DNA of 64,000 bases from JBDRCC01 sp043822065 [NCBI: archaeon] (GCA_043822065.1 JBDRCC010000007.1:1-64000), one strand, 5' to 3'; numbered from the stretch's first letter, positions 15,877-24,182 are shown. Numbers and translations are program-made. The notes: generated by a model not told the origin, from the letters alone.

Positions 15877-16482
15877 TTATTCCTCGGGCTCTTCGCCACC
15901 TGATTCTGGCATCCTTTTGTGTGTCAGCCTCCACGCCAATCCAAAGGCAATCCCGACAAGCAGGCCAAACAAATGGGCCCCCCTCCCTATCCCGTCATTG
16001 ATGTTCATTAGCAGATAGCTCGACACTGCCCACCCGATTACGACAATAATGAGCGGGAGCGGGACGGCAACAAAAACCACAAGCATCATCGGCCTCAAGA
16101 ATGCAAGCATTCCCATTATTCCAAAAGCCGCGGTGGAAGCTCCAACTGACGGAAGCGTTGGAAACAGGTATGCCTGCATGTACCCGCCCGCAATGCCTGA
16201 GATGAAATACAGCGACAGGAAAAGCTTCATCCCGATGTCCTTCTCAAGTATCAGCCCGAAGAAAAAAATCGCGAAAAGATTCATGAGCAGGTGCTCAAGG
16301 CTGCCGTGGACGAACATGTAGGTAACAAGCCGCCATGGCTCAGCCGATACCAGCCGCGGAACAAGCGCAAGCGCGTCGAACGTCTGCACTGGAAAAAAAA
16401 CCTGAAGAAGGAACCCCACTGAAGTAAGGGTGACTATCCACAGGGTCCCTTTGCCGATGTTTACTTTCATGCCGCCTGCCAT
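15877..16482 (-). CDS. Rhomboid family intramembrane serine protease
   Basis: 201 aa, six helices. Catalytic dyad visible: Ser116 in GASTAAFG (usual GASG) and His170 in RGAHLFGLLVGI (HxxGxxxG). The L1 loop WRLVTYMFVHGSLEHLLMN contains the conserved WR and H-x-x-x-H/N-type residues. The C-terminus is acidic (ESGGEEPEE). Convergent with dedA, 5 bp apart. Substrate unknown. Confidence 0.9.
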   Translation of the reverse strand: MAGGMKVNIGKGTLWIVTLTSVGFLLQVFFPVQTFDALALVPRLVSAEPWRLVTYMFVHGSLEHLLMNLFAIFFFGLILEKDIGMKLFLSLYFISGIAGGYMQAYLFPTLPSVGASTAAFGIMGMLAFLRPMMLVVFVAVPLPLIIVVIGWAVSSYLLMNINDGIGRGAHLFGLLVGIAFGLAWRLTHKRMPESGGEEPEE

Positions 16483-16532
16483 AAAAGATTATTGGAAAAT
16501 TACTTTAAATAGATTGTTTAAAGATGGCTCGT

Positions 16533-16609
16533 GCCGAAGTAGCTCAGCCTGGTAGAGCGCCAGACTCATAACCTGGAAGTCGAGGGTTCAAACCCCTCCT
16601 TCGGCACCA
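16533..16609 (+). tRNA. tRNA-Met (CAT), elongator-like, CCA encoded
   Basis: Acceptor GCCGAAG/CTTCGGC, anticodon loop CTCATAA (CAT), T loop TTCAAAC, encoded CCA. The anticodon stem lacks the three G-C pairs of initiators and has one A/C mismatch next to the loop. A tRNA-Ile2 identity cannot be fully excluded. Confidence 0.88.
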
Positions 16610-16613
16610 TTTT

Positions 16614-17573
16614 CTATAATCTGCCGAATGCTGATTTGTTCTCTTTCCAGTAGTCGTCCGAGAGCTTCATGTTATGGTGCGGGCGTATCTCTATCTGCCC
16701 TATCTTTGCCTTCTTGGAAATCCTCTTGAACGCGTCTACAAGCTTCCTGTCCCGTTTATAGTGCCTGTCTATGGACTCTGAGCGGTGGTCATACACCTTC
16801 GTAATGACCTTGCAGCCTGCGCCTTCCGCAAACCCGACCACTTCTGGGTAGTGGGCGCTGCCCCACATCGCAAGGAACACGTCAACTTCCTTGTGCATCT
16901 CTATGAGCTCTTTTATCCCAGCGCCTATCCTTACTGCGTCCAGGGGGGTGTACCTCAGCCAAGGGTCCTCATTAGCGTATATTGCCTCCAGCGTCTTTTT
17001 ATCGACCTTTCCAAGATTTACGTCCACAATCCACGGTGCCTCATCGCGGTAATAAATCGTGCATACTTCATCATCCGATATCTCCTCCATCTGCGGCTCT
17101 CGCAGGTCTGCGGAGACAAAATCTGCCTCCTTTGCATAGTCAATGCACGCCTCAGTTAGTACAACATCCTTTTGCCTTGTCTCCTCAGTATACAGTACCT
17201 TCGATTTGAGGATTTTGTCCCGCGCATCTCTTACATCCTCCGGGAACAGCGTTGCAGTTTTTTCCAGATACTCCACCAAAAAACGGTTCTCGACGGGCTT
17301 GTCCGTCCTCCTGCTGCCCTTTTTCCGGGTTTTCCAAACGGCTTCCTTGGACTCTATAAACTGTTGGCGCGCAGCTTCAGTTAAGCCATGCAAAAACTTT
17401 GTGTAAATCTGGGCGTAGGCATACTCCTGCTGCATCGCTCGCATGCTCCATGGGTGCAGCAGTCTCTCTTTGAGGTAAAGGGCCCGCTTCCCCCTTATGT
17501 GGCGTGCAAGGTCGTTTGGGTAAAACGGATGCTCGTGCTCATCAATTATGAAAATGAAAGTCCGTTTTCCCAT
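16614..17573 (-). CDS. Uncharacterised protein, possibly TraB/EreA-like
   Basis: 319 aa, soluble. The N-terminal strand RTFIFIIDEHEHPFYPNDLARHI and the segment VDVFLAMWGSAHYPEVVGFAEGAGCKV contain paired histidines; a G-x-x-H after a hydrophobic strand recalls the TraB/EreA/ChaN fold. Middle and C-terminus are charged and helical. The similarity is only at motif level, so function is open. Convergent with tRNA-Met, 4 bp apart. Confidence 0.5.
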   Translation of the reverse strand: MGKRTFIFIIDEHEHPFYPNDLARHIRGKRALYLKERLLHPWSMRAMQQEYAYAQIYTKFLHGLTEAARQQFIESKEAVWKTRKKGSRRTDKPVENRFLVEYLEKTATLFPEDVRDARDKILKSKVLYTEETRQKDVVLTEACIDYAKEADFVSADLREPQMEEISDDEVCTIYYRDEAPWIVDVNLGKVDKKTLEAIYANEDPWLRYTPLDAVRIGAGIKELIEMHKEVDVFLAMWGSAHYPEVVGFAEGAGCKVITKVYDHRSESIDRHYKRDRKLVDAFKRISKKAKIGQIEIRPHHNMKLSDDYWKENKSAFGRL

Positions 17574-17666
17574 ATCTACTACTTGAGCAATGAAGTATAA
17601 ATCCTTTTGTCCCCGCCTCGACTCTCCGCAAAGTTTATATGCTTCCCATAACTTCAGCAGTAGAAT

Positions 17667-18155
17667 ATGGCAGATGCTCGCTTAGTTGTGTTCGACTTCG
17701 GGTCAGGCCAGAGGCTTGAGGAGCTCTCACGGCTTGCCGAGGACAAGCAGAAATTCATCATTTCCTTTGACATGACCCGCGACACCGACTTCTGCCCGCG
17801 GAGCAAGCTCCTGATTGACTACAAGAGGTCCCAGAACCTTGACGTCTACAAGTTGAAGGACAACTTCTTCTTCGTCCACCATGATGTTACACAAATACCG
17901 GATATCCCTTGGAGAGCAGACTACGTTGTCACGCGACCCCTGAAGACGAACAACGGCGCGTTCCCCTCGAACATGCTGCGCCACCTCAAGCACGACTGCG
18001 CAGTCTTCATACGCACGGAATTTACTGGCAGTGAAAAAACCTCTGAGTACCCCAACTACGTGGGCGCCGTCAAGACCCAATTAGCCCAGCACGGCTTCAA
18101 ATTCCTGGCAAAGGGCGACTCCCTTGTAGCCATACGGGGCGACATCCGCGGATAG
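17667..18155 (+). CDS. Rossmann-fold methyltransferase-like protein
   Basis: 162 aa. The N-terminal LVVFDFGSGQRLEELSRLAE and FIISFDMTRD are a plausible SAM-binding motif I (DxGxG) plus motif II acidic residue; DYVVTRPLKTN could be motif IV. The protein is short for a complete class I methyltransferase. TATA AAGTTTATATG about 30 bp upstream supports the ATG. Target unknown. Confidence 0.45.
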   Translation: MADARLVVFDFGSGQRLEELSRLAEDKQKFIISFDMTRDTDFCPRSKLLIDYKRSQNLDVYKLKDNFFFVHHDVTQIPDIPWRADYVVTRPLKTNNGAFPSNMLRHLKHDCAVFIRTEFTGSEKTSEYPNYVGAVKTQLAQHGFKFLAKGDSLVAIRGDIRG

Positions 18156-18189
18156 TCAAGTATTTAAAATTTCACGACAATACTTAATT

Positions 18190-18888
18190 ATGCGGTGCGC
18201 GCTGTTAATCACTGCACTTCTTCTGCTTACAGCTTCAGCTTCCGCTGCCGCATCCGAATTCCTCATAGAAAAGGACCTTGGCACTTTCAAATTCATAAAG
18301 TCGTCCGAGGGGCTTGGCTTAACTGGCGAATCCTACACTGCCAGCTACCGCCACGAAATCGCCTTCCGGGGCGAAGTCCAGGAGAGCACTACCTACAAGG
18401 TAGAGGTTGAGGTGCCGAAATACCGGGACCCGCAGTCGATATTCAATGCCTCAGATGCCGCCCTCCGGCGGACCGGCTCTGTCAACTACAAGCTAGTAAT
18501 CGGCGGCTCGGACACTCTTATGTGGCCATCAGGCAATTATCTTGTCAGAATAACATACAAGCACGGCTCCTACTTCCCGTCGCGCCTCCTCAATGCGTAC
18601 AGCTCAAAGTACCCAAGCGAGGCTCCGACGCCTGAGTACATACGAAAGTTTGAGGTTCCGGAGTATAACAGCACAGACGACATCCAGTACGCGGAGGGGT
18701 GTGGGATTGTTAGTAAGCGCATCCGCGGCTATTACTGCTCAAACATGGGGCGCTTCGAACGCCAGAGGGACCCAGGCGACTTCTGCCTTGAGGGTTACGA
18801 GTGCAGGAGCACCAGATGCGTCGACCAGCTTTGCACGTCACCCTATGGGATCGTCGGGAAGCTGTTTGCGCTCGCTTCGTACCTATAG
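18190..18888 (+). CDS. Secreted protein with Cys-rich C-terminus
   Basis: 232 aa. A signal peptide (MRCALLITALLLLTASASAAA) is followed by a beta-rich region (residues 25-155) and a C-terminal cysteine-rich module with eight cysteines between about 170 and 216 (GCGIV, YYCSN, FCLEGYECRS, RCVDQLC), reminiscent of a small disulfide knot. Exported and probably surface-located. No family recognised. ATTTAAAATTTC about 25 bp upstream is the likely TATA element. Confidence 0.7.
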   Translation: MRCALLITALLLLTASASAAASEFLIEKDLGTFKFIKSSEGLGLTGESYTASYRHEIAFRGEVQESTTYKVEVEVPKYRDPQSIFNASDAALRRTGSVNYKLVIGGSDTLMWPSGNYLVRITYKHGSYFPSRLLNAYSSKYPSEAPTPEYIRKFEVPEYNSTDDIQYAEGCGIVSKRIRGYYCSNMGRFERQRDPGDFCLEGYECRSTRCVDQLCTSPYGIVGKLFALASYL

Positions 18889-18940
18889 GAAAAAACTTAA
18901 AAGCCGACCAGCCTAATCATTCCAGGCATAGCCAGCTTAT

Positions 18941-19012
18941 GCCTCGGTGGCGCAGTGGTAGCGCGGCGGTTTTGTAAACCGCAGGTCGGGAGTTCAATCC
19001 TCCCCCGGGGCT
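18941..19012 (+). tRNA. tRNA-Thr (TGT)
   Basis: Acceptor GCCTCGG/CCGGGGC (one T-G), anticodon stem GCGGT/ACCGC with loop TTTGTAA (TGT), T loop TTCAATC, discriminator T as in the other tRNA-Thr. CCA not encoded. Confidence 0.95.
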
Positions 19013-19018
19013 CTTCTT

Positions 19019-19945
19019 TTAGTATATCAGCAGGTGTATCAGGAAAGCAGCATATAACCCAAGCAGCATGATTCCGTCCCTCCGCGTGGTTTCCATCTTC
19101 TTGAGCTCCCTGATGAAGACGAGCGAGATTACGAACAGGAAAACAAGGTCGGTCCATATTGCGGCGAAGTCAATCGTTATCGGCCGTACCATCGAGGCAA
19201 AGCCAAGCCCCCAGAGTATGTTTATGTAATTCGCACCGACAATGTCGCCGAGCGACATCATAATCCTGCCTTTCATGGCCGCCATTATGCCCAGCGTCAG
19301 CTCAGGCAGGGATGTCCCGATTGCCACAATCGTCGCACCGATGAGCCACTCCGGAGTCCCCAACATCGTTGAAATATTCACTGCCGAGTTTACCGTGAAA
19401 TTCGCGCCCATCAGCACGCCGGATATGCTTACTGCAGTGAGCCCGACCTCCCGCATTACGTTTACTGTGCCGTCCGTTGCCGTCTTCTTGCTGCGTTCCC
19501 CCATTATCAGGTAAAAATTGAACAATACAACAGCCGCAAACATCGCTGCGCCGACCATCCTCCCTATCCCCCCTAAAATGGACATTATTATCAGGAGCGT
19601 AACACCGCCCAGCATGAACATCCCGTCCTTCTTCCAGAGCGTCTCGTCCCTGTGCCGTATGGGGTGTATCAGCGCAATTATGCCGATTATCAGCGCCATA
19701 TTGCAGATGTTCGAGCCAACGACATTCGCGACCGAAAGCACAGGGTGCGCCTTGTATGACGACATGACCGAAACCGCAAACTCCGGGAGGGAGGTGCCAT
19801 AAGCAACCAGCGTCATCCCTATGATGACCTCGCTTATGCCAGTGGCCCGCGCTATCCTGCTCGCCGAATCTATGAGCTTGTTTGCAAAATATACAAGGAC
19901 GCCCATGCTGGCGAAGAGTATCGCAAGCTGCGTTATTACTAGCAT
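19019..19945 (-). CDS. CaCA family Na+(K+)/Ca2+ exchanger-like protein
   Basis: 308 aa, about ten helices in two inverted halves. The alpha repeats are clear: VAYGTSLPEFAVSVMSS with VVGSNICNMALI in the first half and VAIGTSLPELTLGIMAA with IVGANYINILWGLG in the second, containing the ion-coordinating GTSLPE glutamates. The second repeat has GAN-YIN in place of GSN-IxN. Calcium or cation antiport is the family role. Divergent from the deacetylase gene with a shared 51-bp promoter region. Confidence 0.9.
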   Translation of the reverse strand: MLVITQLAILFASMGVLVYFANKLIDSASRIARATGISEVIIGMTLVAYGTSLPEFAVSVMSSYKAHPVLSVANVVGSNICNMALIIGIIALIHPIRHRDETLWKKDGMFMLGGVTLLIIMSILGGIGRMVGAAMFAAVVLFNFYLIMGERSKKTATDGTVNVMREVGLTAVSISGVLMGANFTVNSAVNISTMLGTPEWLIGATIVAIGTSLPELTLGIMAAMKGRIMMSLGDIVGANYINILWGLGFASMVRPITIDFAAIWTDLVFLFVISLVFIRELKKMETTRRDGIMLLGLYAAFLIHLLIY

Positions 19946-19996
19946 AATTTCTTGATGGTCGTGACATATATATAATCTAAGATACTTACAATTTGC

Positions 19997-20551
19997 ATGA
20001 GGCTCTGGTCCGCCGCGCTCGCATTTCTGCTGCTGGCTAGCTTCGCTTTTGCAGAGGTGAAAATCTACGTCGACGATGTCGGCGACACGCCCCAGATTGC
20101 AGAGCTAAAGCAAATTTTTCCCAAGGGCGCAGAAGTGACTTATTTTGTCATCCCTACCCGGCTGACGCTCCGGACTGCAGAACTGCTCCGCGGGGAGAGC
20201 GTAGGCGTCCACGGCTACAACCATGAGACATACGAATTTATGACTGATTACGCCAACGCAAAGACCCGGGCAGAAGTGGGGGCGGCGATACTGCAGGACT
20301 ATGGATTCAGCCCTGCCTGCTTCCGCCCACCGTTCGACGCCATAAGCCCCGAGGCGGAAAAGGCCGTTTCAGATGCAGGCCTCACCCTACTCATCCAGCC
20401 TGCAAGGGACCCGCTGTTCAACAACCCGCGCCCCATGGAGACTGCCGCCCTCATCAAGCTGAAGTACCGGGTCACGGGAAACCTTAGGCTGACAATCCAC
20501 GTCCCGCTCGACGATGCGAAGCTTGAGGCAATAAAATACATTTTCAAATAG
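19997..20551 (+). CDS. Secreted polysaccharide deacetylase-like (NodB) protein
   Basis: 184 aa with a signal peptide (LALAFLLLASFAFA-type, cut after about residue 19). NodB-like motifs: VDDVGDT (catalytic base Asp pair), VGVHGYNHETYEF (His residues of H-x-x-x-H metal site) and ACFRPPFDAI (RPP-F motif). Length is at the short end for a NodB domain. It would act on an exported or surface glycan, perhaps N-acetyl groups. TATATATAATC upstream is shared with the divergent exchanger gene. Confidence 0.75.
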   Translation: MRLWSAALAFLLLASFAFAEVKIYVDDVGDTPQIAELKQIFPKGAEVTYFVIPTRLTLRTAELLRGESVGVHGYNHETYEFMTDYANAKTRAEVGAAILQDYGFSPACFRPPFDAISPEAEKAVSDAGLTLLIQPARDPLFNNPRPMETAALIKLKYRVTGNLRLTIHVPLDDAKLEAIKYIFK

Positions 20552-20608
20552 CAAAACCCTTTCCGAAAAGAGTTAAAAGCGAGCCAGTTATTATTCACGC
20601 ACCACACG

Positions 20609-20680
20609 GGGGCCGTGGGGTAGTCTGGCGACCTTCTTTCAAAAAGAAGCGCGACCAAGAAACTCCCGGCTCAACCACGG
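20609..20680 (+). repeat. tRNA-Pro 5'-end mimic with inserted hairpin
   Basis: Bases 20609-20628 are identical to the first 20 bases of tRNA-Pro (20684-20703). They are followed by a stem CTTCTTT/AAAGAAG (enclosed by GCG/CGC) whose loop presents CAA in an anticodon-like context, then CGGCTC, which can pair with the mimic acceptor GGGCCG. No T arm is recognisable, so it is not a functional tRNA gene by sequence. Confidence 0.75.
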
Positions 20681-20683
20681 CAT

Positions 20684-20761
20684 GGGGCCGTGGGGTAGTC
20701 TGGTCTATCCTGCCGGCTTTGGGAGCCGGCGACCCCAATTCAAATTTGGGCGGCCCCACCA
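20684..20761 (+). tRNA. tRNA-Pro (TGG), CCA encoded
   Basis: Acceptor GGGGCCG/CGGCCCC perfect; anticodon stem CCGGC/GCCGG with loop TTTGGGA (TGG); T loop TTCAAAT; 3' CCA encoded. No intron. Confidence 0.95.
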
Positions 20762-20803
20762 CTAATCAAAGATTTTATATCCTAAGTGCTCTTCTACAAA
20801 AGC

Positions 20804-22204
20804 ATGCGCCGGCTGCTTTATCTCTTCACAATAATTGGGATTCTGGTAGCCCCCGCGCTCTGCGCAGACAAGTACATTTTCGTGTCAATCGAGGGCGAGC
20901 AGAGCAGGCTGGACGTCGATGAGCAGCTCGACCTTGTAGTGCAGGTCTTCAACCCAAACCACGAGGATATTAGCGTCACCCTTGAGGTGACTGGCGCGAT
21001 ATATTCCTGGGCGACCCTGAAGGACACCCGCCTTACTGTGCCGATGCTCTCTAATGCGTCCACGACCCTCTACGTCGACGCGCCATTCGACGCGCCGGCA
21101 GGCTCGTACAGCATAGGGGTGACTGCATACCTGTCAAAAGACAAGTCGCTGTCTGGGAAGGGCGGCTACACCCTTACCCTCCTCCCGCAAGAAAAGGTTT
21201 CCGTGCTTTCCTCAACTGACAAGGGCGAATACTCCCTTACCGACGAAATGTCATTCCTTGCGGAGGTCGAGAACCTCGGGAACGTCCAATACGACGACCT
21301 CACGGTGAAGGTCAGATTTTTGGGGCAGGCGGAATGGTCCACCGAAAAGAAAATATTCCTGGACTCCAAGGAGCGCAGGGCAGTCGCAATGGATGTTGAC
21401 CTCCAGAAAGTCGTCGCCGGCAAGCAAACAGTCCTGACCGAAGTATACGCTGCGGACAACTACCTCGCCAACACCACGAACCAGCTGACAATCTTCCCCA
21501 CAAAGGACATATCCAAAACAGAGAACTCGACTGCCGGCTTCTGGCGGAAAACCTACACTCTTGTAATTGAGAACCGCGGAAACACTCTCGAGGTGGTGGA
21601 CGTCAGAAAGGCATTCCTTCCGCTCGAGGCAAATTTCCTTTCATCGTCCATCGAGCCAGCAAGGGCGGGATTATTCTCTTCGACCTGGTCCATTACAGTC
21701 CTCCCTGGCGAGAAAAAAGTCCTTGAGTTCTACACCTACGGCACAGTCCTCTATATATTCGACCTAATCGCGCTCCTCGTTTTCCTTGGCTTCGGCTACC
21801 TGAGCATAATGAAAATCCAGAACCGCTCGCCTGCCGAGGTCACCAAGGGCATGGTCGCAATATACTCCAAGGGCGGGAGGATGGACCTGACCGTTTCACT
21901 CTTAATAAAGAACAAGGGCCCCCAGCGCCTCACAAACATACTCGTCACAGACTCAGTTCCGATAAGCGTCCGCGTCAGCCGGTTCAGGACGGCAAGGCCG
22001 ACGCAGATTAACGAGCGCAAGTACGAGATTGAGTACATGTGGTCAATTCACTCGCTCCAGCCGTTTGAGGAGCGCGTAATCGTCTACGACATAGGCGGCG
22101 AAGCCGTGCCCAAGACGCTCCCCCAGGCGACCGTCCGCTCGACCAACAAGCATGGCAAGACCCTCTTCCACAAGTCGAATATCGTCCGGCTCCAGCAGCC
22201 ATAG
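20804..22204 (+). CDS. Exported membrane-anchored protein with repeated Ig-like (CARDB/COG1361) domains
   Basis: 466 aa. Signal peptide MRRLLYLFTIIGILVAPALC; extracytoplasmic beta-sandwich domains at about 20-135, 135-230 and 235-315, each with the LDV/VQVFNPN and ENLGNVQYDD pattern of CARDB/COG1361 S-layer-associated repeats; one membrane helix (YIFDLIALLVFLGFGYLSIM) at about 320; then a DUF11-like region with INKGPQRLTNILVTDSVP. The frame reaches 20786, but ATG 20804 fits the signal peptide and the TTTTATAT box. Likely an S-layer or cell-surface component. Confidence 0.75.
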   Translation: MRRLLYLFTIIGILVAPALCADKYIFVSIEGEQSRLDVDEQLDLVVQVFNPNHEDISVTLEVTGAIYSWATLKDTRLTVPMLSNASTTLYVDAPFDAPAGSYSIGVTAYLSKDKSLSGKGGYTLTLLPQEKVSVLSSTDKGEYSLTDEMSFLAEVENLGNVQYDDLTVKVRFLGQAEWSTEKKIFLDSKERRAVAMDVDLQKVVAGKQTVLTEVYAADNYLANTTNQLTIFPTKDISKTENSTAGFWRKTYTLVIENRGNTLEVVDVRKAFLPLEANFLSSSIEPARAGLFSSTWSITVLPGEKKVLEFYTYGTVLYIFDLIALLVFLGFGYLSIMKIQNRSPAEVTKGMVAIYSKGGRMDLTVSLLIKNKGPQRLTNILVTDSVPISVRVSRFRTARPTQINERKYEIEYMWSIHSLQPFEERVIVYDIGGEAVPKTLPQATVRSTNKHGKTLFHKSNIVRLQQP

Positions 22205-22263
22205 CCTAACAGTAAATTTATTAAGCCATGGACTCTAACTAATCCTCACAGCTAGATTGGTTT

Positions 22264-22324
22264 GTCCCCTTGTAGCTCAATGGCAACCCTTTGCTTCGGC
22301 AAAGCGTTGGCGGAGAAGCTGAGG
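22264..22324 (+). repeat. tRNA-Tyr 5'-end mimic folded into a two-stem RNA
   Basis: Bases 22264-22283 repeat the 20 bases at 22333-22352 (the flank and 5' end of tRNA-Tyr). The downstream part forms CAAC-c-CTTTGC-TTCG-GCAAAG-c-GTTG, a hairpin with a UUCG tetraloop, and the tRNA-like 5' end (CCCTT, AGCT) can pair with AGCT-GAGGG at the 3' side. No T arm or acceptor 3' end is present. Confidence 0.75.
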
Positions 22325-22334
22325 GAAACAACGT

Positions 22335-22439
22335 CCCCTTGTAGCTCAATGGTAGAGCGTCCGGCTGTAGTCTGGTTAAGTCCGCAAGGAAAGCCATGCG
22401 GGCACCGGAAGGTTGCTGGTTCGAGTCCGGCCGAGGGGA
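22335..22439 (+). tRNA. tRNA-Tyr (GTA) with one intron
   Basis: C1-G72 acceptor CCCCTTG/CGAGGGG, the archaeal tRNA-Tyr identity pair, with discriminator A. Anticodon stem TCCGG/CCGGA, loop CTGTAG plus A after removal of the intron, anticodon GTA at 22367-22369. T arm GCTGG-TTCGAGT-CCGGC. CCA not encoded. Confidence 0.93.
22371..22403 (+). other. tRNA-Tyr intron (33 nt, 37/38 site)
   Basis: BHB geometry: central helix CTGT/GCGG (two wobbles), 3' bulge GCA, 5' bulge AGT and inner helix TGGTT/AGCCA. Removal gives a 7-nt anticodon loop. Confidence 0.8.
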
Positions 22440-22445
22440 CTCCTA
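22415..22445 (+). repeat. tRNA-Tyr 3'-end repeat, reference copy (c0)
   Basis: T arm, acceptor 3' strand and CTCCTA flank of the intact tRNA-Tyr. Five degenerate copies follow within 4 kb. Confidence 0.8.
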
Positions 22446-22517
22446 TTTATTTAAAAAATAAAGGTGCAGGAGAGCATTCCCCCGCACATCTCTTCATAAA
22501 ATCTTTACAAGCAGAAA

Positions 22518-22874
22518 TTACTTCCTAACAGTTGCGCTTACTTTTGAAGACGCTGCACCGGTTCTCCTATCTGGAGCCGTCTTGCTACCTGCAGTCCGTC
22601 TCTGCCTTCTAAAATCTTCCCGGTCATACTCTGTGGCAACTGCGTTAAATCCGCTGTTTCTCAGCTCATTGCTGGCATTCTTTCGAATCTCGTCAGAAGA
22701 ACTATCTTTATCTCCAAATCTTTTAGTTATCCTGTCCGATATCTGTCTCGCAACTTCATCGGCGCGGTCCTTAAAATCTGAAGTGCGGCGAGCTGCCTCA
22801 CGAATAGACCTCTCAATTTTCTGCCCGTTAAAGGCCTCTGTACCTCTTGAACCCCTTTTCTTAACTTTAGCCAT
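22518..22874 (-). CDS. Stand-alone ATP-cone domain protein
   Basis: 118 aa. Residues 2-85 follow the ATP-cone pattern: VKKRGSRGTEAFNGQKIERS (nucleotide-binding V-x-K-R-G and KIxxSI), IREAARR, ARQISDRI and SSDEIRKNASNEL, ending RNSGFNAVATEYDRE. ATP-cones sense ATP/dATP in ribonucleotide reductases and NrdR, but here no catalytic or zinc-ribbon partner is fused. The Arg/Ser/Lys-rich tail (residues 88-118) suggests nucleic-acid binding. Reverse to its neighbours, between tRNA-Tyr and repeat copy c1. Confidence 0.7.
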   Translation of the reverse strand: MAKVKKRGSRGTEAFNGQKIERSIREAARRTSDFKDRADEVARQISDRITKRFGDKDSSSDEIRKNASNELRNSGFNAVATEYDREDFRRQRRTAGSKTAPDRRTGAASSKVSATVRK

Positions 22875-22980
22875 TATTTTATCCCCCCATTTAAACCAAT
22901 CTTCTCATTTTATAAATTACTTGTGCATATACTTCCTATACGCTTAGGTTCACGCCCAATAGTCAAATGAAAGGTTCCGG

Positions 22981-23011
22981 GCTGGTTCAAATCCGGCCGA
23001 GGGGACTCCTA
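22981..23011 (+). repeat. tRNA-Tyr 3'-end repeat copy c1
   Basis: Matches c0 (22415-22445) at 29 of 31 positions, including the acceptor CGAGGGGA and flank CTCCTA. It lies 55 bp before the ACR3 start. Confidence 0.85.
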
Positions 23012-23065
23012 CAAAAAGAAAACTTATTTATTGAGCAAAAACTCTACTGAGCCTTAGTATAACCT

Positions 23066-24109
23066 ATGACCGAAAAACGAGAGCTTAAATTTTTCGAGAA
23101 GTACCTGACCCTCTGGGTTTCGTTGTGTATATTAGCCGGCATCCTGTTCGGGAAGTTTTTCCCGGCAGTTGCAACTTCGCTGAACGGCATCCAATATGCC
23201 AACGTATCAATACCCATAGCTGTCCTGCTGTTCTTTATGATATACCCCATAATGGTCCAGATAGACATTCGGGACGTCATAAAGGCAGGCAAAACGCCGA
23301 AGCCGGTTGCCCTCACGCTTTTCGTAAATTGGGCAATAAAGCCCTTCTCAATGGCATTCATTGCATGGCTTTTCATGAGCCGGATTTGGGCTGGTCTGAT
23401 TCCTGGGGCAATGGCGACGGAATACACCGCCGGCATGATTCTCCTTGGTGTGGCGCCCTGCACTGCAATGGTTCTCGTCTGGAGCTACCTCTCAAAGGGG
23501 AACATGGGCCATACGCTCGTCATGGTCGCAATAAACTCGCTCACGATGCTCGTTCTTTATGCGCCAATTGCGGGCTTCCTGCTCGGCCTTACAGACATAC
23601 CCGTCCCGTGGCTGACGATTGCATTATCCGTTGCCGTTTACGTTGGCGTCCCTCTATTTGCGGGATACTTCTCCAGGAAGGAGCTGTTGCGGAGGTGGGG
23701 GCTTACATGGTTTGAGGAATCTTTTGCCCCCAAGCTAAGGACAGTTTCCATAGTTGCACTCCTCATTACCCTTATCACACTGTTCAGCCTGCAGGGCGGC
23801 GTTATCCTTGCACAGCCATTCGTAATAGCTCTCATCGCAATACCTCTTTTTATCCAGACGATGTTCATTTTCGGCCTTAGCTATTGGCTGTCACAAAAAA
23901 TAGGGCTTACTTATGCCGATGCTGCCCCAACGTCCCAGATAGGTGCAAGCAACCACTTTGAGGTTGCGATTGCAATGGCAGTCATGCTTTTTGGGATAGA
24001 CTCCGGAGCGGCGCTGGCGACCGTAGTTGGAGTTTTAATCGAGGTCCCTGTTATGCTGGGTTTAGTCAAGATATGCCTTGCAACTCAGCATTGGTTTCGC
24101 TCTTCTTAA
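23066..24109 (+). CDS. acr3: ACR3-family arsenite efflux permease
   Basis: 347 aa, ten helices, full length. Hallmarks: [31 protein letters not shown] with the essential Cys132, and [19 protein letters not shown] followed by [18 protein letters not shown]. It extrudes arsenite (As(III)) driven by the proton gradient. No arsR or arsC is adjacent. Its stop is followed within 6 bp by repeat c2. Codon choice is more A/T-ending than in the ribosomal operon, consistent with transfer. Confidence 0.93.
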   Translation: MTEKRELKFFEKYLTLWVSLCILAGILFGKFFPAVATSLNGIQYANVSIPIAVLLFFMIYPIMVQIDIRDVIKAGKTPKPVALTLFVNWAIKPFSMAFIAWLFMSRIWAGLIPGAMATEYTAGMILLGVAPCTAMVLVWSYLSKGNMGHTLVMVAINSLTMLVLYAPIAGFLLGLTDIPVPWLTIALSVAVYVGVPLFAGYFSRKELLRRWGLTWFEESFAPKLRTVSIVALLITLITLFSLQGGVILAQPFVIALIAIPLFIQTMFIFGLSYWLSQKIGLTYADAAPTSQIGASNHFEVAIAMAVMLFGIDSGAALATVVGVLIEVPVMLGLVKICLATQHWFRSS

Positions 24110-24114
24110 AAAGA

Positions 24115-24150
24115 GGGATTACAATTGCAGTTGAAACCCGGCAGAGGGGA
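24115..24150 (+). repeat. tRNA-Tyr 3'-end-like repeat copy c2
   Basis: GGGATTACAATTGCAGTTGA then AACCCGGCAGAGGGGA; matches c3 at 33 of 36 positions and resembles the T-arm/acceptor part of tRNA-Tyr (TGCxGTTxGA..CCGG..GAGGGGA). Followed by CCTATTTATA as after tRNA-Tyr. Begins 5 bp after the acr3 stop. Confidence 0.75.
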
Positions 24151-24182
24151 CCTATTTATATTTCTACGTTTTAACACATGCC

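Noticed and set aside
16533-16609. Initiator tRNA-Met
   Set aside because: Lacks the G-C triplet in the anticodon stem and the initiator acceptor features.
20609-20680. A second functional tRNA (anticodon-like CAA loop)
   Set aside because: No T arm or TTC-type loop and no type II variable arm expected for Leu; listed as a mimic instead.
22262-22528. Plus-strand frame across tRNA-Tyr and its mimic
   Set aside because: It is made of tRNA sequence and repeat, with no protein-like composition.
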